Shown piece by piece: positions 1 through 7,727 of a DNA stretch of 27,072 bases. The DNA is from JAMCXS01 sp964459065 (GTDB taxonomy: Bacteria; Acidobacteriota; Terriglobia; UBA7540): contig CAYWMN010000014.1 of the NCBI GenBank assembly GCA_964459065.1, positions 1-27,072 of the forward strand, in the 5' to 3' direction. The stretch's first letter is position 1, and the number at the start of each line of letters is the position of its first letter. Below the pieces are notes generated by a model. The model did not search any database. It saw only the letters and a program-made list of their open reading frames with translations, and was not told the origin of the DNA. The translations under genes were made by a program, and so were the position numbers.

Positions 1-11
1 GGGAACAAGAC

Positions 12-48
12 CGGGCGGCGGCCGTAAGGCTTCCGCCCGTTTTATTTT
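12..48 (+). terminator. Rho-independent terminator of an upstream gene
   Basis: A 7-bp GC stem (12-18 with 33-39) encloses a second small stem GCC/GGC capped by a GTAA tetraloop, and is followed at once by a T-rich run (TTTTATTTT, 40-48). This is the classic layout of an intrinsic terminator on the plus strand. It would end a plus-strand gene lying just outside the left edge, so the gene at 207 is probably a separate transcription unit. Confidence 0.75.
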
Positions 49-206
49 GCTGCAAGAAAACCTCCATCAAGAGCAAAAATCATTTTTCAAGAAGAGGCCG
101 GACAGGTAGAATCGTTGCCGCAGGCTTTGTGGCGGGCAGCAGAAGCAGTGCCGCCCGGCAATCGTTCCCTCGAAGCAGGCGAATGTTTCAATAAAAGGTA
201 AGGCGA

Positions 207-1055
207 ATGGCGATGAAGCTGGGGATTGTTGGTTACGGGGTGGTCGGCAGGGCTTTGGCGGAAGTCTTTCAATACAACGAGGGAAATCCTGATCTGGTGA
301 TTTATGATAAGTACCTGAAAGGGATGAACACCGCCCGGCGGCGGGCCGCGATTCAAGCCTGTGACCTCGTTTTCGTGGCGGTTCCCACGCCGAAAGGTTC
401 CGATGGAAGCTGCGACCTGTCGGCGGTGGAAGAAGTCGCTGCATGGATTTCGCCGGTGATGTGCATCAAGTCCACGGTGCCTCCGGGGACCGCAGATCGC
501 CTGGCTGCCCAGACGGGCAAAACGATCTGCTTCAGCCCGGAATACGTGGGTGAGACCCTGTGGCACCCGCTGAAGGGAATTGAGAGCCACGGCTTCATCA
601 TCGTGGGAGGGCCGCGGGCGGCGTGCGACCTGGTGGTGCGGGCCTACCAGCAATATCTGGGACCGCTTCCCCGTTACCTGTTCACCACCGCCAAGACCGC
701 CGAACTCTGCAAATACATGGAGAATGCTTTCCTGGCCACGAAGGTGGCGTTTGTGAACCAGTTCTACGATTTGGCCCAGGGCTTTGGAGTGGATTACAAC
801 GAGTTGCGGGAGCTTTGGCTGGCCGATGAGCGCGTGGGCCGGTCTCACACCATTGTCACGGCCGAACGCGGCTATCGCGGCCGCTGCCTGCCCAAAGATA
901 TGAGCGCCATCATTCAGGCGTCCCAGCACGCTGGCGGAGCGCCTCTGCTGGAGGCCGTGGACCAGTACAACAGCGAGGTGTGCCGCAAGGCGGACACCGC
1001 TTCAAAAGCTGCGCCGGCAAGCCCGCGCAAAAGCAAAAAGAAAGCCCGCCGCTAG
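207..1055 (+). CDS. Short nucleotide-sugar dehydrogenase (UDP-glucose dehydrogenase family, no C-terminal domain)
   Basis: 282 aa. The N-terminal Rossmann motif GYGVVG (residues 9-14) binds NAD. The middle carries the family helix with K170 and N173, and the catalytic loop has Cys227 followed by LPKD (K230, D231), the thiol that forms the thioester during the two-step oxidation of a nucleotide-sugar C6 alcohol to a uronic acid. Classical UDP-glucose dehydrogenases have 390-460 residues with a third, UDP-binding domain; here the protein ends soon after the Cys loop and finishes with a basic Lys/Arg/Ser/Pro tail (about 265-282). The substrate is therefore uncertain, and a function other than UDP-glucose oxidation is possible. 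ATG 207 follows GGTAAGG; ATG 213 is an alternative. The gene ends only 3 nt from the convergent aminotransferase gene, a surface-sugar context. Confidence 0.82.
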   Translation: MAMKLGIVGYGVVGRALAEVFQYNEGNPDLVIYDKYLKGMNTARRRAAIQACDLVFVAVPTPKGSDGSCDLSAVEEVAAWISPVMCIKSTVPPGTADRLAAQTGKTICFSPEYVGETLWHPLKGIESHGFIIVGGPRAACDLVVRAYQQYLGPLPRYLFTTAKTAELCKYMENAFLATKVAFVNQFYDLAQGFGVDYNELRELWLADERVGRSHTIVTAERGYRGRCLPKDMSAIIQASQHAGGAPLLEAVDQYNSEVCRKADTASKAAPASPRKSKKKARR

Positions 1056-1058
1056 CTT

Positions 1059-2165
1059 TTATCCCTTTTTCAGAATCTCACGCACCGATTGCACGATATA
1101 GCGCAGATCTTTTTCCTGGAGGCCGGGATGAACCGGTAGGGAGAGGACGCTCCTGGCCAGGCGCGCGCTTACAGGAAAATCCTTGTCGCTGCCCTCGCCG
1201 CGGAAGATCGGTTGGCGATGGAGCGGCATGGGGTAATGGACGGCGGTTCCGATGCCGCGGCGGCTTAACGCCTGTGCAAACTCCTTGCGGGACATTCCTG
1301 CGCGCCTGGGGTGAAGGCGAACTGTGAACAGGCTGAAGGCGTGCTTGCGTCCGCGCGCGACGTGCGGCAGTTCAAGCCCTGGAAGGTCTGCAAGCCCTTC
1401 GATCAGGAAGGCCGCGTTGTGCCGGCGAGCCCGCAGGGCTGAGGGGAGCTTGGCTAGTTGCGCGCGGCCGATGGCCGAAGCGATATCGGTGGTGCGGAAG
1501 TTATAACCCACCCTGACGTGCCGGTAGCGGCTGGCTTCTCCATGTGAGCGAAGCAAGCGGATTTCTTTTGCCAGCCGGGCGTCTGAAGTGGTGATCATGC
1601 CGCCTTCACCCGTGGTCATGTTTTTGGTGGGGTAAAAAGAATAACAAACCGCGTCGGCAAACGAGCCGACGTCGCGCCCCTGAAACTTGGCGCCGTGTGC
1701 CTGGGCGGCGTCCCAAATGATGCGCAGCTTGTAACGGCGCGCAAGGCTCACCAGCCCGTCAATATCCGCTGGCTGGCCATAAAGGTGGACGGGAACAAGA
1801 GCGCGAGTTTCACGGGTGATGCGGCGTTCGACCTGCTCCGGGTCGAGTGTAAACGTTTCCGGATCGACATCGGCAAAGACCGGCTTGGCGCCCGCCGCCG
1901 CTACCATGGAAGCCGTGGCGATAAACGTGAAGTCGGGAACGATGGCGTCTTCGCCCGGGCGCAGCATCACCTGGCATGCCAGATAAAGCGCAGTCGTGCC
2001 GGAGCTGACAGCAATGGCGTACCGGGCGCCGGTGGCTGCGGCAAAGCGGCTTTCAAAGTCTTCGGTGATCGCGCCCGCGCGCAGGCGGCCGCTCTTCAAA
2101 ACCCGCTCGACGGCGTCTATCTCCCGCCGGTCAAGCGAAACCTGAGCTATGGGTACCTTGCGAAT
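1059..2165 (-). CDS. DegT/DnrJ/EryC1/StrS-family PLP sugar aminotransferase, apparent ATT start
   Basis: Transfers an amino group, usually from glutamate, to a keto-sugar nucleotide (WbpE/ArnB/PseC type). Seen: SSGTTAL near the N-terminus for phosphate binding, DAAQAHGA, and YPTKNMTTGEGG with the PLP lysine (K181 counted from the chosen start). The first ATG/GTG/TTG codon in frame is a TTG at 2099, but that would remove the conserved family opening. Reading on upstream gives KVPIAQVSLDRREIDAVERV, exactly the expected N-terminus, preceded by an in-frame ATT at 2165 with an AGGAGG 7 nt before it. No ATG, GTG, TTG or CTG occurs in frame between the preceding TGA and 2099. I therefore place the start at ATT 2165 (368 aa). 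It is the last gene of a minus-strand set, 117 nt after the nucleotide-sugar dehydrogenase. With that enzyme it could make a 3-amino (WbpA/WbpE-like) uronic acid sugar; a 4-aminotransferase role is equally open. Confidence 0.88.
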   Translation of the reverse strand: MRKVPIAQVSLDRREIDAVERVLKSGRLRAGAITEDFESRFAAATGARYAIAVSSGTTALYLACQVMLRPGEDAIVPDFTFIATASMVAAAGAKPVFADVDPETFTLDPEQVERRITRETRALVPVHLYGQPADIDGLVSLARRYKLRIIWDAAQAHGAKFQGRDVGSFADAVCYSFYPTKNMTTGEGGMITTSDARLAKEIRLLRSHGEASRYRHVRVGYNFRTTDIASAIGRAQLAKLPSALRARRHNAAFLIEGLADLPGLELPHVARGRKHAFSLFTVRLHPRRAGMSRKEFAQALSRRGIGTAVHYPMPLHRQPIFRGEGSDKDFPVSARLARSVLSLPVHPGLQEKDLRYIVQSVREILKKG

Positions 2166-2282
2166 CTTTCCTCCTCCTTCTGAGGGGCATTGCCGTTCAG
2201 GAGGGCGTTCCGGTCCCCAGACCGGCGCTCAATAGCCCTCCGCGCGCCTCTCGCATGCCAGCGGCGCCAAGGCGGCGCAACA

Positions 2283-3674
2283 CTAGCATTGCACAATCTT
2301 TTCCCGGTGTTCCTTCACACTGTGTGTGGCGTTCCGGGTGTCAATCACCAGCTTGGCGTGCCGGACAATCTGCGGATAGTCGTAGCTCGAATGATCGGTC
2401 GAGATGATAACGGCTTGGGGCTCTGACAAGGCCTGGGGGGTCAGTTCTACAGACTCCAGCTTGAAGTCGTAGCGCCGCATCCGGTGCAAGCGGGGGAAGT
2501 AAGGGTCATGGTATTCCACCTGGGCGCCCTGTTTCTGCAACAACTCCATAATTTCGAGCGACGGCGACTCCCGCAGGTCATCAATGTCCTTTTTGTAGGC
2601 CACGCCCAGAATCAGAATGCGGGAGCCGTACAGGCATTGCTTGCGGCGGTTCAGCGCGTTCGCCAGCGCCTCGACCACATGGTGGGGCATGGCGGAGTTC
2701 ACTTCTCCAGCCAGCTCAATAAAGCGCGTGGTGAAACCGTACTCGCGGGCTTTCCAGGTCAAATAAAAAGGGTCGATGGGGATGCAATGTCCGCCCAGAC
2801 CCGGGCCCGGGTAAAAGGCGGTGAACCCGAACGGCTTGGTTTTGGCTGCCTCGATCACCTCCCAGATGTTGATGTTCATGCGCAGCGCGAGCAATTTCAT
2901 CTCATTCACCAGCGCAATGTTGACCGAGCGGTAGATATTTTCAAGCAGCTTGGTCATCTCTGCGGCGCGGGAAGAACTGACGACAGCGGTTTGCTCAAAG
3001 ACGCTTGCGTAGAGCGCCTGCGCGGCTGCGGCGCTCCAGCCGTTCACTCCGCCCACGATCTTCGGAATCCGCTCCCTCGGGAAATCTTTGTTGCCGGGGT
3101 CCTCCCTTTCCGGGGAGAAGGCCAGCAGGAAATCTCCCTGGGATTGGGCTGAAGCCTCGGCTGAATTCCCGTCGGTGTCATAGGGCCGGATCGGGCAGCG
3201 CAGCCCTGATTCCTCGAGAATCGGAAGCAGCACCTCTTCCGTTGTGCCGGGATAGGTGGTGCTTTCAAGCACGACCAATTGTCCCGGCGCCAGACGGCCG
3301 GCCATTACCTTGCCGGTGCTGCGAATAAAGGAGAGGTCGGGCTCGCGGTGGGTGTCAAGCGGCGTGGGGACGCACAAAATGACGGCGTCCATCTCACCCA
3401 GACGGCTGAAATCGCTGGTGGGCTGAAAACGCTTTTCTTCGACTTCCTTGGCGATCAGGGCTTCCTGAATGTGGCGGATATAGGTCTTCCCGGCGGCGAG
3501 CTTATCGATTTTAGCCGGGTCCGTATCAAAGCCGGTTGTCGAAAAACCTTTTTGGGCAAAGGATAAAGCCAGCGGGAGCCCGACGTATCCCAGGCCGATG
3601 ACGCCGACCCGCGCGGTTTTCCGTTCCAGCTTCGAAATGAGAGCCGGGCCGATGGGTTCTTTCCTGACGTTCAT
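2283..3674 (-). CDS. Nucleotide-sugar dehydrogenase, UDP-GlcNAc/UDP-Glc 6-dehydrogenase type (WbpA/TviB-like)
   Basis: 463 aa, full family length with three domains. N-terminal Rossmann motif GLGYVGLPLA (28-37); VLESTTYPGTTEE (135-147) and AFSPEREDPGN (185-195), signatures typical of UDP-N-acetylhexosamine dehydrogenases; K243 and N246 in the central helix; catalytic Cys297 in GLGGHCIPIDP; and a C-terminal UDP-binding domain with LGVAYKKDIDDLRESP (356-371). The likely product is a UDP-HexNAc uronic acid, made with NAD+. ATG 3674 is chosen over an upstream in-frame codon at 3755 because AGGAGGT lies 10 nt before it and the upstream extension is not family-like. Residues 160-180 form a polar insertion between the ESGL and FLLAFSPER blocks that I do not expect from WbpA. 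The gene lies 58 nt after the FAD oxidoreductase gene and before the aminotransferase gene, so co-transcription is likely. Confidence 0.9.
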   Translation of the reverse strand: MNVRKEPIGPALISKLERKTARVGVIGLGYVGLPLALSFAQKGFSTTGFDTDPAKIDKLAAGKTYIRHIQEALIAKEVEEKRFQPTSDFSRLGEMDAVILCVPTPLDTHREPDLSFIRSTGKVMAGRLAPGQLVVLESTTYPGTTEEVLLPILEESGLRCPIRPYDTDGNSAEASAQSQGDFLLAFSPEREDPGNKDFPRERIPKIVGGVNGWSAAAAQALYASVFEQTAVVSSSRAAEMTKLLENIYRSVNIALVNEMKLLALRMNINIWEVIEAAKTKPFGFTAFYPGPGLGGHCIPIDPFYLTWKAREYGFTTRFIELAGEVNSAMPHHVVEALANALNRRKQCLYGSRILILGVAYKKDIDDLRESPSLEIMELLQKQGAQVEYHDPYFPRLHRMRRYDFKLESVELTPQALSEPQAVIISTDHSSYDYPQIVRHAKLVIDTRNATHSVKEHREKIVQC

Positions 3675-3732
3675 AGTCGTGATGACCTCCTGTTTCTTTC
3701 GCGAATTGGTGCCGCGCGCCGCGAAGCCCCGG

Positions 3733-5079
3733 TTAAGGCGCCGAATGGGCCGCATCGTTTTTCAGGGCATCGCCTGAAGCGGGTTGGAGAATTCGCAGAA
3801 TGCAGGCGCGGGCCTCTGTGATGGCGTCGTCGATGCTGGAGTAGCGCCAGGCGCCGAAGCGCCCGATCGACCAGACCTGCCGTGATTCCAGAAACTCCAG
3901 CAGGCGGCGCACACGGCGCGCGCGGTCCAGATCGTGGACCGGATAGGCAAAGGGAAAATAGTTCCGCGCCACGCGCACCACATCATCGGGATGCGAGATC
4001 CATCCCAATCTTTCAAGGCACGCCATCACCAGCCGCTCCAGCTCATTTTCCCGGCCGGGCTCCGGATTCGAGATTTCCGCGGCAATCAGTCCGCCGCCTT
4101 CCGGGGCCAGCTCCGCGCAAAGGTTGGAAGGAAACACCAGCCGGAAAAACGGATAGGCGGCTTCCGGGAAGTAAACCCAATGGAAGGGTTTCGGGACCGG
4201 CCTGCGGAGGCAAAACGTCAGGTTCAATAGCGATGTCCATCGCAGGCCCGAGACCTCCCTGCGCAAATCTTCCGGAACGCCGCGCGAGCGCTCAATGAGG
4301 GTCGGCAGCGGCATGGTGGAAATCAGCCGGTCGTAGCTCGCGCGCCCGCCGTCCTGGAAGCGGATGCTGTGACGTTCCAGATCGATCTCGACGGCTTCGT
4401 GTTCCAGGTTGACCGCCGTAAGGCGCTTTTGAAAGGCTTCGCAAAGCGCCTGGATTCCACCTTGCCCGGGATAGAAAAACCAGGGATTGTAGCCCAACTG
4501 ATGGTGGTTTCGCCTTGAAATCAGATTGCTGATCACTTGCCCCAGTTCCGTCCTTGGAACGAAGGGCCTGATCCAGTCCAGGCTCATCTTTTCCGGTTCA
4601 ATTCCCCAGAGCTTCCGGTTGTAAGGCCGCATGAAATGGCGTGCGATGCCACCGCCGAAATACTCATCCACCCACTCGCCGAAATTACCTGGCTGGCGCC
4701 CGCCGCCGAGCTTGCGCTTCATCCAGGCTTTCACGTACCCGCCCACGCAAGCCGCCTGCGCCGACGCTGGCAGCGCGTTCAGGTGTGTCTGGAAGGGATA
4801 GGGCACGTGGCGGCCCTGAAAGTGTATCCAGGCGCTGCGTTCCCGACGGATCAGCCCGTCATCGAAAAGGCCGTGCACCAGCTGCTCCGTTTCGCGTGAA
4901 CGGAAGTGCAACACATGGGAGACGGTATCGAACCGATAGCCGTCGGCTTGCTGCGTCCGGCACAGTCCGCCTACGGTGTGGGCTTTCTCGTAGATGGCGT
5001 AACTGCCCGGGGAAAGTTCTTCGAGGGCGTCGGCAGCGCTTAGTCCGCTGATGCCCGCTCCCAAGATCACTGTCTGCAA
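3733..5079 (-). CDS. FAD-dependent oxidoreductase, protoporphyrinogen oxidase/UDP-galactopyranose mutase-like
   Basis: 448 aa. The N-terminus is a dinucleotide fold with GAGISG (7-12) and an acidic residue ending the next strand (YEK), then GGLCRT, the usual FAD-contact block of flavin amine oxidases and UGM-like proteins. The C-terminal GRFGAWRYSSIDDA motif is the second FAD-contact segment of this superfamily. The protein is not a heme enzyme by context: it leads a set with a nucleotide-sugar dehydrogenase and a sugar aminotransferase, so oxidation or isomerisation of a sugar nucleotide or lipid-linked sugar is the more likely job. The exact reaction is unknown. The start is a TTG at 5079 with GAGGAG 6 nt upstream; the Rossmann motif begins immediately after it. 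It is the first gene of the probable operon, downstream of a 515-nt gene-free region. Confidence 0.8.
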   Translation of the reverse strand: MQTVILGAGISGLSAADALEELSPGSYAIYEKAHTVGGLCRTQQADGYRFDTVSHVLHFRSRETEQLVHGLFDDGLIRRERSAWIHFQGRHVPYPFQTHLNALPASAQAACVGGYVKAWMKRKLGGGRQPGNFGEWVDEYFGGGIARHFMRPYNRKLWGIEPEKMSLDWIRPFVPRTELGQVISNLISRRNHHQLGYNPWFFYPGQGGIQALCEAFQKRLTAVNLEHEAVEIDLERHSIRFQDGGRASYDRLISTMPLPTLIERSRGVPEDLRREVSGLRWTSLLNLTFCLRRPVPKPFHWVYFPEAAYPFFRLVFPSNLCAELAPEGGGLIAAEISNPEPGRENELERLVMACLERLGWISHPDDVVRVARNYFPFAYPVHDLDRARRVRRLLEFLESRQVWSIGRFGAWRYSSIDDAITEARACILRILQPASGDALKNDAAHSAP

Positions 5080-5594
5080 CCGTTACTCCTCTTGGATCCC
5101 TGGTGATGCTCCCTTGCGCCCGGCCTGGGCCCTCAACGGGCTCTTACCGCTGCGGGCTCACCTTCAGGGGTTCCGCAAACTAAGCGAAAGACTGGACTTG
5201 CGTCGTTCTTATGTATTTTCGCGCCAGTCTGCTCAACCCGTTTCGCGTGGAAGGGCTTAAAAATCTTTATTATCGCTCGAATGCCGCCTTTCGCGCCAGC
5301 ATTGTGTGTGGAAGATTATCCGCCGGTAAGTTGCGGAAAAAGTCCGCCGCCGGGGTGGAACCGTTCGCGCGCGCCAGGAGCAGCGGCCGGGCACGCCGGA
5401 TTTTGATCAACCGGGCGCGGTCTTTTCAGCAAAATGCAAAAGGAAAGTTGTGCAAGAGTCCACGACTGTTGTAGTTTACCCATCGGAACCTATTGACTGT
5501 GGAGCGTGACCGGGATTGTGGAGTCCTGATGAGGCGGCGCCGTCAGAATGCCGCTGAGGATTGAAAGGCCGGCTTCCAGAAAACGGAGGGAATT
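5080..5594. other. Gene-free region between divergent genes, with repeated TTTCGCG motif
   Basis: No convincing gene is seen; the open frames here are short and have no family features. It must carry promoters for the sugar-nucleotide set (leftward) and the dehydratase gene (rightward), but I see no clean -35/-10 pair for either. The heptamer TTTCGCG occurs at 5217, 5241 and 5289 (spacings 24 and 48 nt), twice extended to TTTCGCGCCAG (5217-5227 and 5289-5299). A looser relative, TTCGCGCGCGCCAG, is at 5364-5377. This could be an operator array, but the heptamer also occurs elsewhere in the window (for example inside genes near 4890 and 20672). Confidence 0.4.
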
Positions 5595-6767
5595 GTGAAG
5601 ATCACTGAAGTTCGCACACGCGTTGTGGAGTGGCGGGGAGAAACGGTTCCGCCGCAGCCGCATTTCTGCACCAACCCCGTTGATCTGCTGGAATTGCCGG
5701 CGGATTCCATGGGCTCGTTTCGCTTCCATGGCTGGCTGATCGTTGAGCTCATCACGGACACGGGAGAAGTGGGAATCGGCAACGCCGCGCTGGCTCCGCG
5801 GGTCACCAAGTCACTGATCGATGTGTACCTGAAGCCCATTCTGCTGGGCGCCAATCCTTTTGACTCTGAATTTCTCTGGCAGGTCATGTATCGCCGCACC
5901 ATGGCTTTTGGAAGAAAGGGCGTGGGGATGGTGGCCATCAGCGCGGTGGACATTGCCTTGTGGGACCTGCTGGGCAAACTCCTCAAGCAGCCGGTTTTCC
6001 GCCTGCTGGGCGGCAAGACCAAGCGGAAGATTCCCGTTTACGCCAGCCGTCTTTACAGCCAGCCGCTGGACGATCTGGCGCGCGAGGCGCAGATGTACAA
6101 GGACCAGGGATATCGCGCCATGAAGATCCGATTTGGCTGGGGACCTGCCGACGGCGCCGCCGGCATGCAGCGCAACCTCGACCTGGTTCGCACGGCCCGC
6201 GAGTCGATTGGAGACGAAATCGACCTGATGGCGGACGCCTATATGGGCTGGACGCTTGATTACGCCCGCAGAATGATTCCGCTGCTGGCAGGATACAACC
6301 TGCGCTGGGTGGAGGAGCCGGTGATTCCCGATGACATGGCGGGCTACGCGGCTCTGAAGGCTCTGAATGTGGTTCCAATTTCGGGCGGCGAACATGAGTT
6401 TACGCTTTACGGCTTCCGCCAGCTTCTCGACGCCAAGGCCGTGGACTACATCCAGTTTGATACCAACCGCGTAGGCGGCATTACGCAGGCCCGCAAAATC
6501 CAGGCGCTTGCCGAAGCCTTCGGCGTTCCCGTCATTCCGCACGCCGGGCAGATGCACAACTTCCATGTGGTGATGGCCAGCTACAACTCACCGATGGCGG
6601 AGTTCTTCCCGCCCGTGGACGTGGAAGTGGGCAATGAACTGTTCTGGTATATTTTCAAAGGCGAGCCCCTGCCCAAGGACGGCTTTATCGAACTCGATGA
6701 GAATCTTCCGGGCCTGGGCCTGACGATTGACGAGCCGGGCCTGAAGAAGTTTGACATCATTGAGTAG
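5595..6767 (+). CDS. Mandelate racemase/muconate lactonizing enzyme family acid-sugar dehydratase (rhamnonate dehydratase-like)
   Basis: 390 aa, enolase superfamily: an N-terminal capping domain (about 1-125) and a TIM-barrel domain. Metal ligands are visible as D214 (MADAYMGW), E240 (WVEEP) and E266 (GGEHE); a histidine base, H316, lies in PHAGQMHNFH. The barrel's second strand has MKIRFGWGP, where many family members have KxK; GWGP and the GEHE/PHAG blocks resemble L-rhamnonate dehydratase. The expected reaction is Mg-dependent beta-elimination of water from a sugar acid to give a 2-keto-3-deoxy acid in the cytoplasm; the sugar itself is not settled by sequence. GTG 5595 has GGAGGG 4 nt upstream. 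The SDR gene 182 nt downstream on the same strand fits the next oxidative step of a non-phosphorylative pathway. Confidence 0.85.
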   Translation: MKITEVRTRVVEWRGETVPPQPHFCTNPVDLLELPADSMGSFRFHGWLIVELITDTGEVGIGNAALAPRVTKSLIDVYLKPILLGANPFDSEFLWQVMYRRTMAFGRKGVGMVAISAVDIALWDLLGKLLKQPVFRLLGGKTKRKIPVYASRLYSQPLDDLAREAQMYKDQGYRAMKIRFGWGPADGAAGMQRNLDLVRTARESIGDEIDLMADAYMGWTLDYARRMIPLLAGYNLRWVEEPVIPDDMAGYAALKALNVVPISGGEHEFTLYGFRQLLDAKAVDYIQFDTNRVGGITQARKIQALAEAFGVPVIPHAGQMHNFHVVMASYNSPMAEFFPPVDVEVGNELFWYIFKGEPLPKDGFIELDENLPGLGLTIDEPGLKKFDIIE

Positions 6768-6804
6768 CGGCGAGCCGGACCTCTTTCATTCGGAGGCCGT
6801 TCCC

Positions 6805-6858
6805 TTGTCATGCCGAGCCTGTTCACGCGGCATTCCGAGCGCAGCGGGGAATCTGCTT
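6805..6858. repeat. Dispersed intergenic repeat remnant (TCATTCCGAGC...GAATCTGC type)
   Basis: The intergenic stretch between the dehydratase and SDR genes holds TGTCATGCCGAGC followed by GGCATTCCGAGCGCAGCG and GGAATCTGC. This matches a short non-coding repeat pattern (TGTCATTCCGAGCGCAGCGAGGAATCTGC) that I know from intergenic regions of Acidobacteriota and some other phyla. Only one, partly doubled, copy is present in this window, so its status as a genome-wide repeat is recalled knowledge and not shown here. It has no coding potential. Confidence 0.5.
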
Positions 6859-6949
6859 CTGGCTGCGGGCAGCATCGTTTTATGAAGACAACACTCAAAA
6901 TGAGTTTGATTGCGGTAGGAACAAAATTCCAATCAAGGACGAATCAAGA

Positions 6950-7702
6950 ATGAGTGAACAACCGTTTTTTAGTTTGCAAGGCCAGGTTGCCGTGGTCACC
7001 GGCGCAGGCCAGGGAATCGGCGAAGGCATCGCCCGGCGCCTTGCGGGGGCCGGAGCGCGCGTGGCCGTGTTGGACCTGAAAGCGGATCAAGCCCGTTCCG
7101 TGGCCGAATCGATCGGCGGCCTGGCGGTCGAGTGCGACGTTGCCTCGCGGGTGTCGGTTGAAAAAGCGGTTGCGGAAGTGCAGAGCAAGTTGGGGCCGGC
7201 GAGCATCCTGGTGAATAATGCCGGAATTACCGGCCGAACCCTGCCGCTGACGGAGCTGGAAGAAAGCGATCTGGACGCGGTCTACTCCGTGAATCTGAAA
7301 GGCGTGTTTCTGATGTGCAAGGCCGTCATCGGCGGAATGCTGGAGAAAGGCTACGGGCGCATCGTCAACGTGGCCTCCATTGCCGGCAAGGAAGGCAATC
7401 CCACCCTGATCCCTTATTCATCCACCAAGGCCGCGGTGATCTGCCTGACCAAAGCGCTGGCTAAAGAAGTGGCCATCAAGGGCGACATCACGGTGAACAG
7501 CATTGCGCCGGCGGTGATTCAAACCAAAATCCTGGACACCATAGCCAAAGAGACGGTGGCCTATATGGTGAGCCGCATTCCCATGGGGCGCACCGGGAAA
7601 ATCGAGGAGATTGCCGCGCTGGTTCATTACCTGGCGTCCAGCGAATCGTCTTTCACCACCGGACAGTGCTATGACATTTCCGGCGGCCGCGCCACTTATT
7701 AA
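6950..7702 (+). CDS. SDR-family NAD(P)-dependent oxidoreductase (classical, FabG-like)
   Basis: 250 aa, the typical size of a classical short-chain dehydrogenase. Cofactor motif TGAGQGIG (17-24); an aspartate at the end of strand 2 (LDLK, D42), which favours NAD over NADP; NNAG (89-92); N116; and the catalytic set S143, Y156, K160 in YSSTK. The C-terminal FTTGQCYDISGGRATY is the usual substrate-loop/oligomer end. Many paralogs share this pattern, so the substrate cannot be read from the sequence. Its position downstream of a rhamnonate dehydratase-like gene suggests oxidation of a 2-keto-3-deoxy sugar acid, as in non-phosphorylative rhamnose/fucose routes. ATG 6950 follows an AAGGA. It ends 25 nt from the convergent HAD gene. 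Confidence 0.85.
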   Translation: MSEQPFFSLQGQVAVVTGAGQGIGEGIARRLAGAGARVAVLDLKADQARSVAESIGGLAVECDVASRVSVEKAVAEVQSKLGPASILVNNAGITGRTLPLTELEESDLDAVYSVNLKGVFLMCKAVIGGMLEKGYGRIVNVASIAGKEGNPTLIPYSSTKAAVICLTKALAKEVAIKGDITVNSIAPAVIQTKILDTIAKETVAYMVSRIPMGRTGKIEEIAALVHYLASSESSFTTGQCYDISGGRATY

Positions 7703-7727
7703 GTGGTGATCGTCCAGCGCCGCCCGG

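Noticed and set aside
87..929. 280-codon minus-strand frame opposite the short dehydrogenase
   Set aside because: No recognisable domain; the plus strand encodes a Rossmann motif and catalytic Cys loop.
5211..5474. 87-codon plus-strand frame in the gene-free region
   Set aside because: Arg/Ala/Ser-rich translation, no ribosome site, no signal peptide or domain.
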